From positions 1 to 35,851 of the forward strand of contig CAZMEX010000031.1 of assembly GCA_964565415.1 (NCBI GenBank): a DNA stretch of 35,851 nt, read 5' to 3'. The notes under the pieces were generated by a model, which saw nothing but the letters and a program-made list of their open reading frames with translations, was not told where the DNA came from and did not search any database. The translations under genes were made by a program, and so were the position numbers. This DNA comes from JAIOSM01 sp964565415 (lineage in GTDB: Bacteria; Desulfobacterota; Desulfobacteria; Desulfobacterales; Desulfobacteraceae). Positions 1-8,052 of this stretch are shown piece by piece. Numbering within the stretch: the first letter of the stretch is position 1; the number at the start of each line of letters is the position of its first letter.

Positions 1-212
1 TATAATAAAAGTTTCAGGAGAAGAAAATCCCTTAACAGTCAGCCGTTCCTATATTTATCTTTTTAAACATATGTAGATTAGATTGTGCTATATTTATATC
101 GCAAAGTTTTGAATAAAGCCATTAAAGTAGAGTTTTTAACGAAGTGGGGGCTTATAAATTTTTAAAACAGGCTGAAAAATTACTCGAAACATTGAAAAAT
201 TAAGGAGTTGTT

Positions 213-1268
213 ATGCCCGATACAGACAAAATACAAAGGGTTTTGGTTACTGGGGGAACTGGCTATCTTGCTTCATGGATTATTAAAATGTTACTGGATA
301 AAGGTATCCAGGTGCATACAACTGTCAGAAATCCTTTGGACAGTGAAAAAACAGCTCACTTAAAAGCGCTTGACAAGAATAATCAGTTGACAATCTTTAA
401 GGCAGATCTTCTGGATATCGGCAGTTTTGAAGAATCCATGCAGGGTTGTGATCTTGTTGTCCACACTGCATCTCCTTTTTTCATTTCAGGATTTAAAAAC
501 CCTGAAACAGAGCTTATTGAACCTGCAAAGCTCGGGACAAGAAACGTTCTTGAACAGGCAAAAAAGACAACTTGTGTCAAAAGAGTTGTACTGACCAGCA
601 GTGTTGCAGCAATTTATGGTGATAACATTGATATAAAAAAGACTGCCAATGGTATCTTTACTGAAGATGAGTGGAATGGAACCAGTAGTGTTAATCACAA
701 CCCTTACCCTTTTTCAAAGACCATTGCAGAAAAAGAGGCTTGGAAAATTGTAAAATCCCAGAATCAATGGGACCTTGTTGTTATCAACCCGGGTTGGATT
801 TTTGGACCTTCCTTATCAAAAAGAAAGGATTCCATGAGTATTAAAACCATGATTGACTTTGGCAGTGGAGGCTACAGGACAGGTGTACCGGAATTATTCA
901 CAAGTTTTGTAGATGTAAGAGATGTTGCCAAGGCACATGTCAATGCAGGCTTTTTTAAACATGCCAAAGGCAGACATATTGTTGTCAGCAAGACCATAAA
1001 AATGATGGACATTGCAGATATAATTCGAAAAAAGTATAAGAACAAATATCCTCTGCCAAAAATGACTGTCCCTAAATTTATCTTCTGGCTGATTGGACCT
1101 TTTCTTGGATTTACAAGAAAATATGTTAGTTTGAACATCTCAATTCCCATTAATTTTAATAATTCAAACAGTATTGATAATCTGGAGTTGAAATATATAT
1201 CTGTTGAGAAGACAGTTGAGGATCATTTCCAGCAGGTTTTAGATGACGGGCTGCTAAACCATGAATAA
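213..1268 (+). CDS. NAD(P)-dependent epimerase/dehydratase family reductase (dihydroflavonol-4-reductase-like)
   Basis: 351 aa extended short-chain dehydrogenase, cytosolic. Visible motifs are the N-terminal dinucleotide-binding GGTGYLA (residues 14-20), a Ser in the TSS of residues 128-130, and the catalytic YxxxK at Y165/K169. The overall pattern (TVRNP near 37-41, HTASPF near 84-89, NPGWIFGP in the middle) is that of the dihydroflavonol-4-reductase/cinnamoyl-CoA-reductase branch, which reduces carbonyls with NADPH; the substrate cannot be read from sequence. The start is well supported by TAAGGAG about 6 nt upstream. It stands alone on the plus strand and converges with the end of the minus-strand antiporter cluster. 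A nucleotide-sugar or sterol-type epimerase is an alternative within the same superfamily. Confidence 0.85.
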   Translation: MPDTDKIQRVLVTGGTGYLASWIIKMLLDKGIQVHTTVRNPLDSEKTAHLKALDKNNQLTIFKADLLDIGSFEESMQGCDLVVHTASPFFISGFKNPETELIEPAKLGTRNVLEQAKKTTCVKRVVLTSSVAAIYGDNIDIKKTANGIFTEDEWNGTSSVNHNPYPFSKTIAEKEAWKIVKSQNQWDLVVINPGWIFGPSLSKRKDSMSIKTMIDFGSGGYRTGVPELFTSFVDVRDVAKAHVNAGFFKHAKGRHIVVSKTIKMMDIADIIRKKYKNKYPLPKMTVPKFIFWLIGPFLGFTRKYVSLNISIPINFNNSNSIDNLELKYISVEKTVEDHFQQVLDDGLLNHE

Positions 1269-1396
1269 TTAAGCTTGCCAGTATTCTTTCAAAGTCTTGT
1301 TTAACAGAACCTGAAAAAATATCAGAGCTTCTCTTTAGACAAACAGCTGGATGGCTTTGCAAAGCATTGCTTGAAAGAGAGGAGTTTGTCTTATAT

Positions 1397-1873
1397 TTAT
1401 AGATTCTTCTTTATCTGTGGATGATTTGCAATTGATTTTAAAAATTGCTGGGTATGTTTACTCATTCTGGATTGGAATAGTTGTACAACACGCAGTGTGA
1501 TTTCATAGCCAAGTTTAAGGTTTTTTTCAAACAGTTTTAACATTTCATGGTTGTTGATTGTGATAATTTCACTTTTTTCAGCACAAACAGCGGAAAAAGA
1601 GGACTCAACTTCACCCATGATAGCTGAAAGACCAAAAGAGTGCCCGCAAGTCACTTCATCTAAGGTTAAAGATACACCTTTTGGTGATCTGGAGTTTAAA
1701 AACACCTTGCCGGACAGGATCATATAGAAATTAGAAAGATTCTGGCTTTGTTTAAACAGCTCAGCCTCCTCCTGGCATGTTTCAATGTTTGCAATGTTTC
1801 CAATTTCAGTTAGTATCTCATCGGAAAGCCCTTGGAAAAAAAGTATTTTTTTAAGTTGTTCTATTGGAATCAT
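1397..1873 (-). CDS. Cyclic-nucleotide-binding-fold protein (second of a tandem pair)
   Basis: 158 aa, soluble. It shows the cNMP-binding beta-roll pattern: an N-terminal LKKILFFQGLSDEIL helix, FYMILSGKV near residue 50, a GHSFGLSAIMGE loop, then SAVCAEKSEIITI and a C-terminal helix. There is no C-terminal helix-turn-helix, so it is not a CRP/FNR transcription factor. The phosphate-binding cassette is degenerate: the usual FGE is FGL, and the Arg that contacts the cyclic phosphate is replaced by Ser (SSFSAVC). It is a paralogue of the gene immediately upstream (32 nt gap) and the last gene of the long minus-strand cluster. It may sense something other than cAMP or act as a protein-interaction module; this is inference. 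Confidence 0.8.
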   Translation of the reverse strand: MIPIEQLKKILFFQGLSDEILTEIGNIANIETCQEEAELFKQSQNLSNFYMILSGKVFLNSRSPKGVSLTLDEVTCGHSFGLSAIMGEVESSFSAVCAEKSEIITINNHEMLKLFEKNLKLGYEITLRVVQLFQSRMSKHTQQFLKSIANHPQIKKNL

Positions 1874-1905
1874 GGATAAACCTGTATTAATTGGACAATA
1901 TAATA

Positions 1906-2412
1906 TTAAAAAATCGGAGTAAGAGTTTCAATATCAGCAATTTTGTGTTTAAACTCCGGGTTGTTATCTAAAGTTTTCATAATCATGTTAGCTCTGTTTT
2001 CCATTATTCTTTTGTAGCGTAATGCAAGTCTGAGCATGACCTGATATCCAAGGTCATTATTTTCGTTAAAAAGTTCAGTCATTTTTCTGGCACTGAGGGT
2101 AATTATCTCACAAGGCTCCTGGCAGACAGCTGTTGAAGATGCGTTTGTACCAGGCACAAGAGATGCTATGCCAAAAGATGATCCCGATTGAATTGTGTCA
2201 AGGATAATGTCAACATCGTCTGATAAAGCAACTTTCAGGGCAACCTGTCCCATGATAAGCATGTAAAAAATATCAATATCTTCATTGGTTTCAAATAGTT
2301 GTGTGTCTGTGTTAAAAATGCTTAAATGGGCATGGGGTGCAATGAGCTCAAGTAAATTATCAGACAAACCATTGAGCAGATCAATTTTTTTTAAATCTTC
2401 TATTTTAACCAT
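1906..2412 (-). CDS. Cyclic-nucleotide-binding-fold protein (first of a tandem pair)
   Basis: 168 aa, soluble, single cNMP-binding-type domain (LKKIDLLNGLSDNLL, FYMLIMGQV, GSSFGIASLVPG, STAVCQEPCEIITL) followed by one long C-terminal helix and no DNA-binding domain. As in its downstream paralogue, the canonical Glu (FGI instead of FGE) and the cyclic-phosphate Arg (NASSTAVC) are missing. The start has an AGGA motif about 8 nt upstream. It follows the ND5-like antiporter subunit by 22 nt, so it is probably co-transcribed with the Mrp-like module. A regulatory role on the antiporter is suggested by context only. Confidence 0.8.
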   Translation of the reverse strand: MVKIEDLKKIDLLNGLSDNLLELIAPHAHLSIFNTDTQLFETNEDIDIFYMLIMGQVALKVALSDDVDIILDTIQSGSSFGIASLVPGTNASSTAVCQEPCEIITLSARKMTELFNENNDLGYQVMLRLALRYKRIMENRANMIMKTLDNNPEFKHKIADIETLTPIF

Positions 2413-2434
2413 AATTAAATCCTGTTTAAAAAGA

Positions 2435-4207
2435 TCATGTCAGCAGAAAAATCAGCAGGATGAAAACAGTTGCTACTGCTGCTCCTAATCCAATGGGCAG
2501 TGTGCCATTCATTATATCATCATAAAGTCTTAATTTTTTTATTTGAAGGCGCTTATCCTTATATCCTAAAATCAGCCAGAAATTGACAAATACAAACAAT
2601 GCAAGTTTAGCTGCTGTATCTTTGAAAAAAGATGCAATAACTTTGACTGTGCTGATTGTTATGACTTCTGATATCTTATTTAATGCGTTTAAGCCTTTAT
2701 CTGCTATTGTGTAGCAGACCTTTCCAAATTTGCGGTAAAACCAGTCAACATCCAGATTAATTGATTTGATTTCCGGAGGATAGTATCCTGAAAGAATCAA
2801 GAGGGCAAATGCAAGGGCACCAAACATTAATAATTGCAACTGACCCACAACATGTGCTCCTGTGTAAGGAATATAATTAACTGTATAGGGTAAAAGGTTA
2901 TATAAAGGTTGTGGAAAAGCTCCAATTGCAATACAGAGAAAAGCTGCTATGCCCATGGCAAGAAGCATGTTCCATGGAGGCTCTTTTGCTCTTATGCCGG
3001 AATCATGTCCGAAAAATGTGAAAAAGGGTACTTTTATTCCTGCATGGTGAAATACACCTGCCGATGCAAATTGAAGTACAAGATAGACAAAAACATATTT
3101 TCCATTCACAGCAGCTGTTACAACCATTGATTTAGAAACAAAGCCTGAAAAGAGCGGAAAGGCTGAGATTGATGCTGCGCCAACTATGCAGAAAAGGCAG
3201 GTTAGAGGCATTGTTTTATACAGACCTCCCAACTCTGTGCATTTAATCTTTCCTGTCATTTGAAGTACTGATCCTGCTGCCATGAACAATAAACCTTTAT
3301 AAAGAATATGACAGAATGCATGGGCAACTGCGCCATTTAAGGCAAGCTCGGTTCCAATGCCGATACCCACAAGCATGAATCCGATTTGGTTTAACAAGCT
3401 GTAGGCAAGTACACGTCTGATATCATTTTCAAGAACAGCATAAAATATTGGTACAAATACCATGAATGCTCCAACCCAGATCAAAAGCTCTGTGCCGGGA
3501 AATGTTCTTATGAGAAGATAGACAGCAGACTTTGTTGTAAATGCACTTAAAAAGACTGTGCTGGTTGGTGTACCATTGGGGTATGCATCGGGAAGCCATG
3601 CATGCAGCGGAATAGCAGCTGCATTAAGGGCAATACCAAAGAGAATGAAATATGTCTCAATGCCATCAAGACCGATTTTGTTAAAGGCAAGCGTTCCTGT
3701 CTTGCTGTAGTAAAGCATGATTCCTGCCAATAAAAACAATCCGCCGATGATATGTACGAGTATATATCTGAATGCTGCCTGCCTTGACTCTTTTGTTCTT
3801 GATGCAAGAATCAGAAAAGTTGAGGAGACTGCCATGATTTCCCAAAAAATATAGAGAGAGAAAAAATCCCCAGCAAACACTACGCCCAGAGTTGAACCTG
3901 CATAAATAATTGCAGATACATTTTGCAGGTCATCTTTGACTTTTAAAGCAAACAGGATTCCAAGAAAAGCCATTAAGATAAAGATAATTTCAAAGATCAT
4001 GGAGAGTTTATCAACTCTTCCCATTATTAATTCATATCCCCAGAATTCAAAGGTCCAGATGTTGCCTAAAGGAATATTCATGATAATATAAAAAGCAACC
4101 AGAGGAATAGACAGCATATATAGTGATTTGGTCTTTCCTCTTAAGAAGGGGATGAGCAAAGAGCCCAGGATAAAAACAAATGCAGGTGGAATCATATTAC
4201 TTGTCAT
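2435..4207 (-). CDS. ND5/MrpA-N-like proton-conducting membrane subunit (590 aa)
   Basis: 590 aa polytopic inner-membrane protein of the NADH dehydrogenase ND2/ND4/ND5-Mrp antiporter family. The half-channel Glu is present in FSLYIFWEI (E123), the signature PLHAWLPDA lies at about 200-208, the following-helix Lys in TTKSAVYLLIR (K226), and the HAFCHILYKGLLF Lys (K304). The Lys that normally precedes PLHxWLP (NuoL K229 equivalent) is Asn (N195). The C-terminus carries a long extension with further hydrophobic helices. The ATG overlaps the last codons of the 81-aa gene upstream by 11 nt, which argues for translational coupling. It is likely the ND5 part of a module in which MrpA is split. Confidence 0.88.
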   Translation of the reverse strand: MTSNMIPPAFVFILGSLLIPFLRGKTKSLYMLSIPLVAFYIIMNIPLGNIWTFEFWGYELIMGRVDKLSMIFEIIFILMAFLGILFALKVKDDLQNVSAIIYAGSTLGVVFAGDFFSLYIFWEIMAVSSTFLILASRTKESRQAAFRYILVHIIGGLFLLAGIMLYYSKTGTLAFNKIGLDGIETYFILFGIALNAAAIPLHAWLPDAYPNGTPTSTVFLSAFTTKSAVYLLIRTFPGTELLIWVGAFMVFVPIFYAVLENDIRRVLAYSLLNQIGFMLVGIGIGTELALNGAVAHAFCHILYKGLLFMAAGSVLQMTGKIKCTELGGLYKTMPLTCLFCIVGAASISAFPLFSGFVSKSMVVTAAVNGKYVFVYLVLQFASAGVFHHAGIKVPFFTFFGHDSGIRAKEPPWNMLLAMGIAAFLCIAIGAFPQPLYNLLPYTVNYIPYTGAHVVGQLQLLMFGALAFALLILSGYYPPEIKSINLDVDWFYRKFGKVCYTIADKGLNALNKISEVITISTVKVIASFFKDTAAKLALFVFVNFWLILGYKDKRLQIKKLRLYDDIMNGTLPIGLGAAVATVFILLIFLLT

Positions 4208-4442
4208 AGTAATTCTCTTTTTTCATTACAATTAGTCGTAAAATTTTAGCCAGAAAAATAAGCAGAACACATGAGAAAAATCCATACACAGCAGAAAATG
4301 CTTTTATATGTTCAAAGGCAAATGCAGGATGGGGATGAATAAAAAATTCTGATATTAACAAAACCACCAGAGAAGCATAAAAAACAATTAAAAATCTTTT
4401 AATGTTTTTTGGATTATCAAAAATTGTAAGTTCTTTTTTCAT
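4197..4442 (-). CDS. Small two-helix membrane protein of the antiporter cluster
   Basis: 81 aa, function not recognised. A short basic cytoplasmic-looking N-terminus is followed by two hydrophobic stretches (about 17-36 and 46-70), with an intervening HPHPAFAFEH loop and a basic C-terminal tail (KKENYYDK). It sits between the 51-aa small protein and the 590-aa ND5-like subunit and overlaps the latter's start by 11 nt. That position suggests a structural or assembly subunit of the antiporter complex, but this is inference from context. Confidence 0.7.
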   Translation of the reverse strand: MKKELTIFDNPKNIKRFLIVFYASLVVLLISEFFIHPHPAFAFEHIKAFSAVYGFFSCVLLIFLAKILRLIVMKKENYYDK

Positions 4443-4464
4443 AAAATTAATCCCTTACTATTAT

Positions 4465-4620
4465 TTAATGAACTATACCAGTTCCAAAGCCTGCTGAAAA
4501 AGCATATATCAAATAGATAACAGCAAGGGAGATGGCTATATAAAAAGCAGTTTTATATCCTGGTTGCGGATCATGCCCCAGCATCTCCCACTCATTATCT
4601 TTATTGTTTTTTATATTCAT
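4465..4620 (-). CDS. Small single-helix membrane protein (51 aa) of the antiporter cluster
   Basis: 51 aa open frame in the 200-nt space between the 493-aa antiporter subunit and the 81-aa gene. It has a polar N-terminus rich in Asn/Lys, a distinctive EMLGHDPQPGYK segment (residues 12-23), and one hydrophobic helix (about 25-44). The frame runs ATG to TAA on the same strand as its neighbours, 23 nt after the preceding gene, with an AAAAGGG-type ribosome binding site. The codon usage and the charged-plus-one-helix layout look like a genuine small subunit of a membrane complex. I do not recognise a family. Confidence 0.65.
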   Translation of the reverse strand: MNIKNNKDNEWEMLGHDPQPGYKTAFYIAISLAVIYLIYAFSAGFGTGIVH

Positions 4621-4643
4621 GTTTTAACCCTTTTAAAAAAATC

Positions 4644-6125
4644 TTAAAGTCCCAAACCAACTTTAACCAGATTAACAAAAATATCTGGATAGAAAAATAA
4701 AATTACAGAGATAACAGCGGTGATAATCAAAGGTACAACACACCACAGCGGTGCTTCTTTAATGGCAATCACATCTTTGGTGTCTGATACATCCGGGTCA
4801 TTGGAAAAAAATGCCTGGTATATAATTGGTAGAAAATAAAAGGCATTTAAGAATGAACTTACAAGCAGGACTGCCATCAGGATTTTATATTCGGACTGAA
4901 GAGTTCCAATGAGAAGATACCATTTGCTGTAAAAGCCGCCACTTGGTGGCAACCCGATTACCCCTAAAGCACCTATAAAAAAGGCTGTAAAGGTTATGGG
5001 CATTTTTTTGCCAAGTCCCTTCATCTGGCTTATATATTTTTTTCCAGTTGCAACATAGATTGCTCCTGCACAGAAAAAGAGAGTGATTTTTCCAAAGGCA
5101 TGCATGGCTATGTGTATTACACCACCGAGCAATCCCATGGGTGTCAGCAGGGCGACACCAAATATAATGTAGGAAAGCTGGCTGATAGTGGAAAAGGCAA
5201 GTCTTCGCTTTAGCTCATCCTGGGAGAGAGCTATGCAGGAACTTATAAGTATGGTTGTGGCAGCAATAGAGGCAATAATTATTCCTAAATTAAAATGGGC
5301 AAGAAGATCAACACCGAAAATTCCTGTAATGACCCGGACAATACTGAACACACCGACCTTTACAACTGCAACAGCATGTAAAAGTGCGCTCACAGGGGTC
5401 GGGGCAACCATTGCAGCAGGAAGCCATGAATGGAAAGGCATAATTCCAGCCTTGGCAAATCCAAATACGAACATTAGCAAAAGAACCAACAGAGCAGGTT
5501 TGGACACCTGTCCCATTGCAAATATTCCGCCGGAAGAAAATTCAAGTGTGCCTGTAACATGATAACAATAGAGCATTGCAGGCAAAACAAGTGCCACAGA
5601 AGTTCCTAAGATAAATGTTAAATATCTGCGACCGGAAATTTTTGATTTTTCATCTTGATGATGTGTTACAAGGGGGTATGTGGCAAGGGATAAAATTTCA
5701 TAAAAAAGATAAAGAGTCAGCAGGTTTGCAGAAAAAGCAGCTCCGATTGTAGCTGATATTGCAAGGGCAAAAAAGGATACAAAACGGGTTTGACCGTGCT
5801 CTTTTAATGTCCTCATATAGCCGATTGAATACATGGATGTGATTATCCATAAAGAGGAGGCTACAAGGGCGAACAGCATCCCAAGTCCATCTACTTTAAA
5901 GGCAATGGATACGCCTGGAGCTATTTTAAAAAGTGTGAGAACTATCTCTTTTCCCTGTAAAATCACAGGAAGCATTGAAGCTACAATAAGAAATTTGATT
6001 ATTCCTGCAGTAAATGTCCAACCCTCGCGAACATTAGGCTTGTTAGAAGATGAAATCAGCATGGGGATAACCAAAAGAGAAGTTAAGACAGCTAAAAGAG
6101 GTTTGATTGATATTATTTGATCCAT
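4644..6125 (-). CDS. Mrp/Mbh-type antiporter subunit D-like (MnhD family, 493 aa)
   Basis: 493 aa, about 14 predicted membrane helices, ND2/4/5 family. All key charged residues of a proton- or cation-translocating subunit are present at motif level: E143 in LYLFYEILSL, K225 before MPFHSWLPAAMVAPTPVSALLH, K256 in AVVKVGVF, and K346 in MHAFGKITLF. The C-terminal GLPPSGGFYSKWYL is typical of MrpD/NuoN-like subunits. It follows the 496-aa paralogue by 11 nt. Of the three large subunits here it is the one with the fully canonical residue set. The transported ion (Na+ or H+) cannot be decided from sequence. Confidence 0.9.
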   Translation of the reverse strand: MDQIISIKPLLAVLTSLLVIPMLISSSNKPNVREGWTFTAGIIKFLIVASMLPVILQGKEIVLTLFKIAPGVSIAFKVDGLGMLFALVASSLWIITSMYSIGYMRTLKEHGQTRFVSFFALAISATIGAAFSANLLTLYLFYEILSLATYPLVTHHQDEKSKISGRRYLTFILGTSVALVLPAMLYCYHVTGTLEFSSGGIFAMGQVSKPALLVLLLMFVFGFAKAGIMPFHSWLPAAMVAPTPVSALLHAVAVVKVGVFSIVRVITGIFGVDLLAHFNLGIIIASIAATTILISSCIALSQDELKRRLAFSTISQLSYIIFGVALLTPMGLLGGVIHIAMHAFGKITLFFCAGAIYVATGKKYISQMKGLGKKMPITFTAFFIGALGVIGLPPSGGFYSKWYLLIGTLQSEYKILMAVLLVSSFLNAFYFLPIIYQAFFSNDPDVSDTKDVIAIKEAPLWCVVPLIITAVISVILFFYPDIFVNLVKVGLGL

Positions 6126-6136
6126 AAATATTCCTG

Positions 6137-7627
6137 TTATTGAAGAAAAGGGAGAATAATATTGTTTACAATTGTATTTGAATAAAGCCCTGTAAGAATA
6201 AGTGAAATGCTTACTAATCCTAAGGGTATAAGCATGGATACAGGTGCTTCAGCCATTACAATTGCCGGGTGGTCAGCGTGTTCAGCATCATGGTTTTCAT
6301 CTTTTGGGTTAAAGAAACTTATTTCAAAAATTCTGAAAAAGAGAACAGCACATAAAAGGCTGCTGATAATCAAAGCACCTGCAAAATGGTATGCTCCCTT
6401 TTCAAGGGCGCCGAGAATAAGGTACCATTTGCTGAAGAACCCGCAGGTGGGAGGTATTCCGATTATACTGAATGCACCCAGAACAAACCCTGCCATGGTC
6501 CAGGGCATTTTACCGAACAAGCCTTGAAGGTTGTCATATTTGACGTTTTTGAGTTTGTAAATCATATTGCCCACAGCTAAAAAGAGGGCAAAAGTCATTA
6601 AAGCGTCATTAATGATGTGCAGTATGGCTCCTGTCATACCTAGTTCATTGCCAAGCCATGCTCCTCCAACCATATATCCAATTTCACACACAATTACATA
6701 TGTGAGCATTTTTTTAAGATCTTTTTGTGCCATTGCCATGATTGCGCCTGCAAGAATTGCTATGGTTGCAACCCACACAACAGCTGCAGACAAATCAAGT
6801 TTCTCAAAAATATATTCAAAACCAAAAACTGTAATCATCAGCCGGACCATTACATAGACCATTACTTTGGTCATAAGAGGTGATATGATTCTACTGACTG
6901 CAGTTGGAGCGTAAGTGTATGCATTGGGAAGCCAGACATGAAGAGGGAAAAGCGCCATTTTAATCCAGATCCCAAGCATGCAGAATATAAAAGCTATGAG
7001 CACGGCAGTTGATCCGTGAAGAGCCGGAAGCAGAGATGCTACATCCAGCATGTTCAAAGAGCCTGTCATGATATAAAGATACCCAACCCCTAAAAGATAA
7101 AAACTTGCTCCAATAACTCCAATGAACACATAATTAAGACTTGCCAGGGGAGCACGATCTTTATCACCCATGGCAATTTGTGCATAACTTGTAAGGGATG
7201 TTATCTCCAATAATACATAAAGGTTAAAAAGGTCACCCGTGGCAGTGACTCCGGTAAGCCCTGTTACAAATAAAAGGTAAATAGAATAAAAAGATTCTGC
7301 TTTTTCTTTAGTCTCCTGATTAATGCTTTCAAAACTTGCAACAAGGTTGACAAGGGCAATTGCTGTAATCAGCATGAGAACAGATGCATTTAAAAGGTCA
7401 ATCCTGTATTCAATTCCCATGGGCGGCATCCAGCCTGCCATGTGGTATTGCAGCACCCCTGTATCTAATACCTGCGTTAATACTTTAAAAGCTGCAAAGC
7501 AGGAAATAATGAGACTGATAAGAGCTGTAGGGTAACAAAGTTTTTTTGCACCCCAGCTGAAAAAACTACAGATAAGGGCACCAAAAAGAGGGGCAAGAAC
7601 AATTAACGCAGGATATGTAGTATTCAT
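6137..7627 (-). CDS. Mrp/Mbh-type antiporter subunit D-like (MnhD family, 496 aa)
   Basis: 496 aa polytopic ND2/4/5-family membrane subunit. E141 (LYVLLEITSL), K223 preceding FPLHVWLPNAYTYAPTAVS, and K254 (LMTKVMVYV) are in place, and the C-terminal PPTCGFFSKWYLILG is typical of MrpD. The conserved HAFxK-type motif is altered to HIINDALMTFALF, so the central Lys (NuoL K342 equivalent) is Thr345 and a nearby His is Asp341. A His-containing loop (H446, H450, H453) follows the last conserved helices. It lies 15 nt after MnhC, as in Mrp operons, and is probably the direct MrpD/MbhH counterpart. Confidence 0.9.
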   Translation of the reverse strand: MNTTYPALIVLAPLFGALICSFFSWGAKKLCYPTALISLIISCFAAFKVLTQVLDTGVLQYHMAGWMPPMGIEYRIDLLNASVLMLITAIALVNLVASFESINQETKEKAESFYSIYLLFVTGLTGVTATGDLFNLYVLLEITSLTSYAQIAMGDKDRAPLASLNYVFIGVIGASFYLLGVGYLYIMTGSLNMLDVASLLPALHGSTAVLIAFIFCMLGIWIKMALFPLHVWLPNAYTYAPTAVSRIISPLMTKVMVYVMVRLMITVFGFEYIFEKLDLSAAVVWVATIAILAGAIMAMAQKDLKKMLTYVIVCEIGYMVGGAWLGNELGMTGAILHIINDALMTFALFLAVGNMIYKLKNVKYDNLQGLFGKMPWTMAGFVLGAFSIIGIPPTCGFFSKWYLILGALEKGAYHFAGALIISSLLCAVLFFRIFEISFFNPKDENHDAEHADHPAIVMAEAPVSMLIPLGLVSISLILTGLYSNTIVNNIILPFLQ

Positions 7628-7642
7628 AAAATTTACTCTTAT

Positions 7643-8044
7643 TTATGTTAAACGCATTCTGATTTCATCTTCTTCAAGGGTTTGATAGCGTTGATATATT
7701 TTTACTGCAAGGGCCAGGGCAACACCAAATGTTGCAACAGAAACAACAATTGCCGTGAGCATCAGTACATGGGGCAGTGGGTTAATATAATCAGCTGTAT
7801 GGATTACAAGACCATGGGCACCATGTCCATCTCCATGTCCATTTTTAATAATCGGGATTGTGGCATTTATTTTATAACCAATTGATACATAAAATAGTAT
7901 AATTGATGTTTGAAAAATATTCATGCCCACAAGTTTTTTTATTAAATTATTTTTTGAGATCATGGCATAAAGACCAATCATCATCAAAACAATGTAAAGC
8001 CAGTAATTATATTTCTCCACAATCATTTGTAAAATTTCAGGCAT
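7643..8044 (-). CDS. mnhC: Mrp/Mbh antiporter subunit C (MnhC/NuoK-like)
   Basis: 133 aa, three membrane helices, homologous to NuoK and MrpC/MbhG. The family signature KKLVGMNIFQTSIILFYV (about 36-53) and the late NPLPHVLMLTAIVV segment (88-101) are clear. Between helices 2 and 3 there is a Gly/His-rich insertion with H70, H74, H77 and H82, and the usual Gln in PLPQAL is His92. The spacing is 8 nt after the MbhE-MnhB fusion and 15 nt before the MnhD-like gene, so it belongs to the same transcription unit. It is expected to form the membrane core with the MnhD-like subunits. Confidence 0.9.
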   Translation of the reverse strand: MPEILQMIVEKYNYWLYIVLMMIGLYAMISKNNLIKKLVGMNIFQTSIILFYVSIGYKINATIPIIKNGHGDGHGAHGLVIHTADYINPLPHVLMLTAIVVSVATFGVALALAVKIYQRYQTLEEDEIRMRLT

Positions 8045-8052
8045 AATACTCC

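Noticed and set aside
166..181. Short match (AACAGGCTG followed by A/T) to the inverted repeat near 17606
   Set aside because: Only nine bases match and no second arm is present, so it is likely chance.
1397..2412. CRP/FNR-type transcription regulators
   Set aside because: Both proteins stop after the cNMP-fold domain and one helix; no helix-turn-helix is present.
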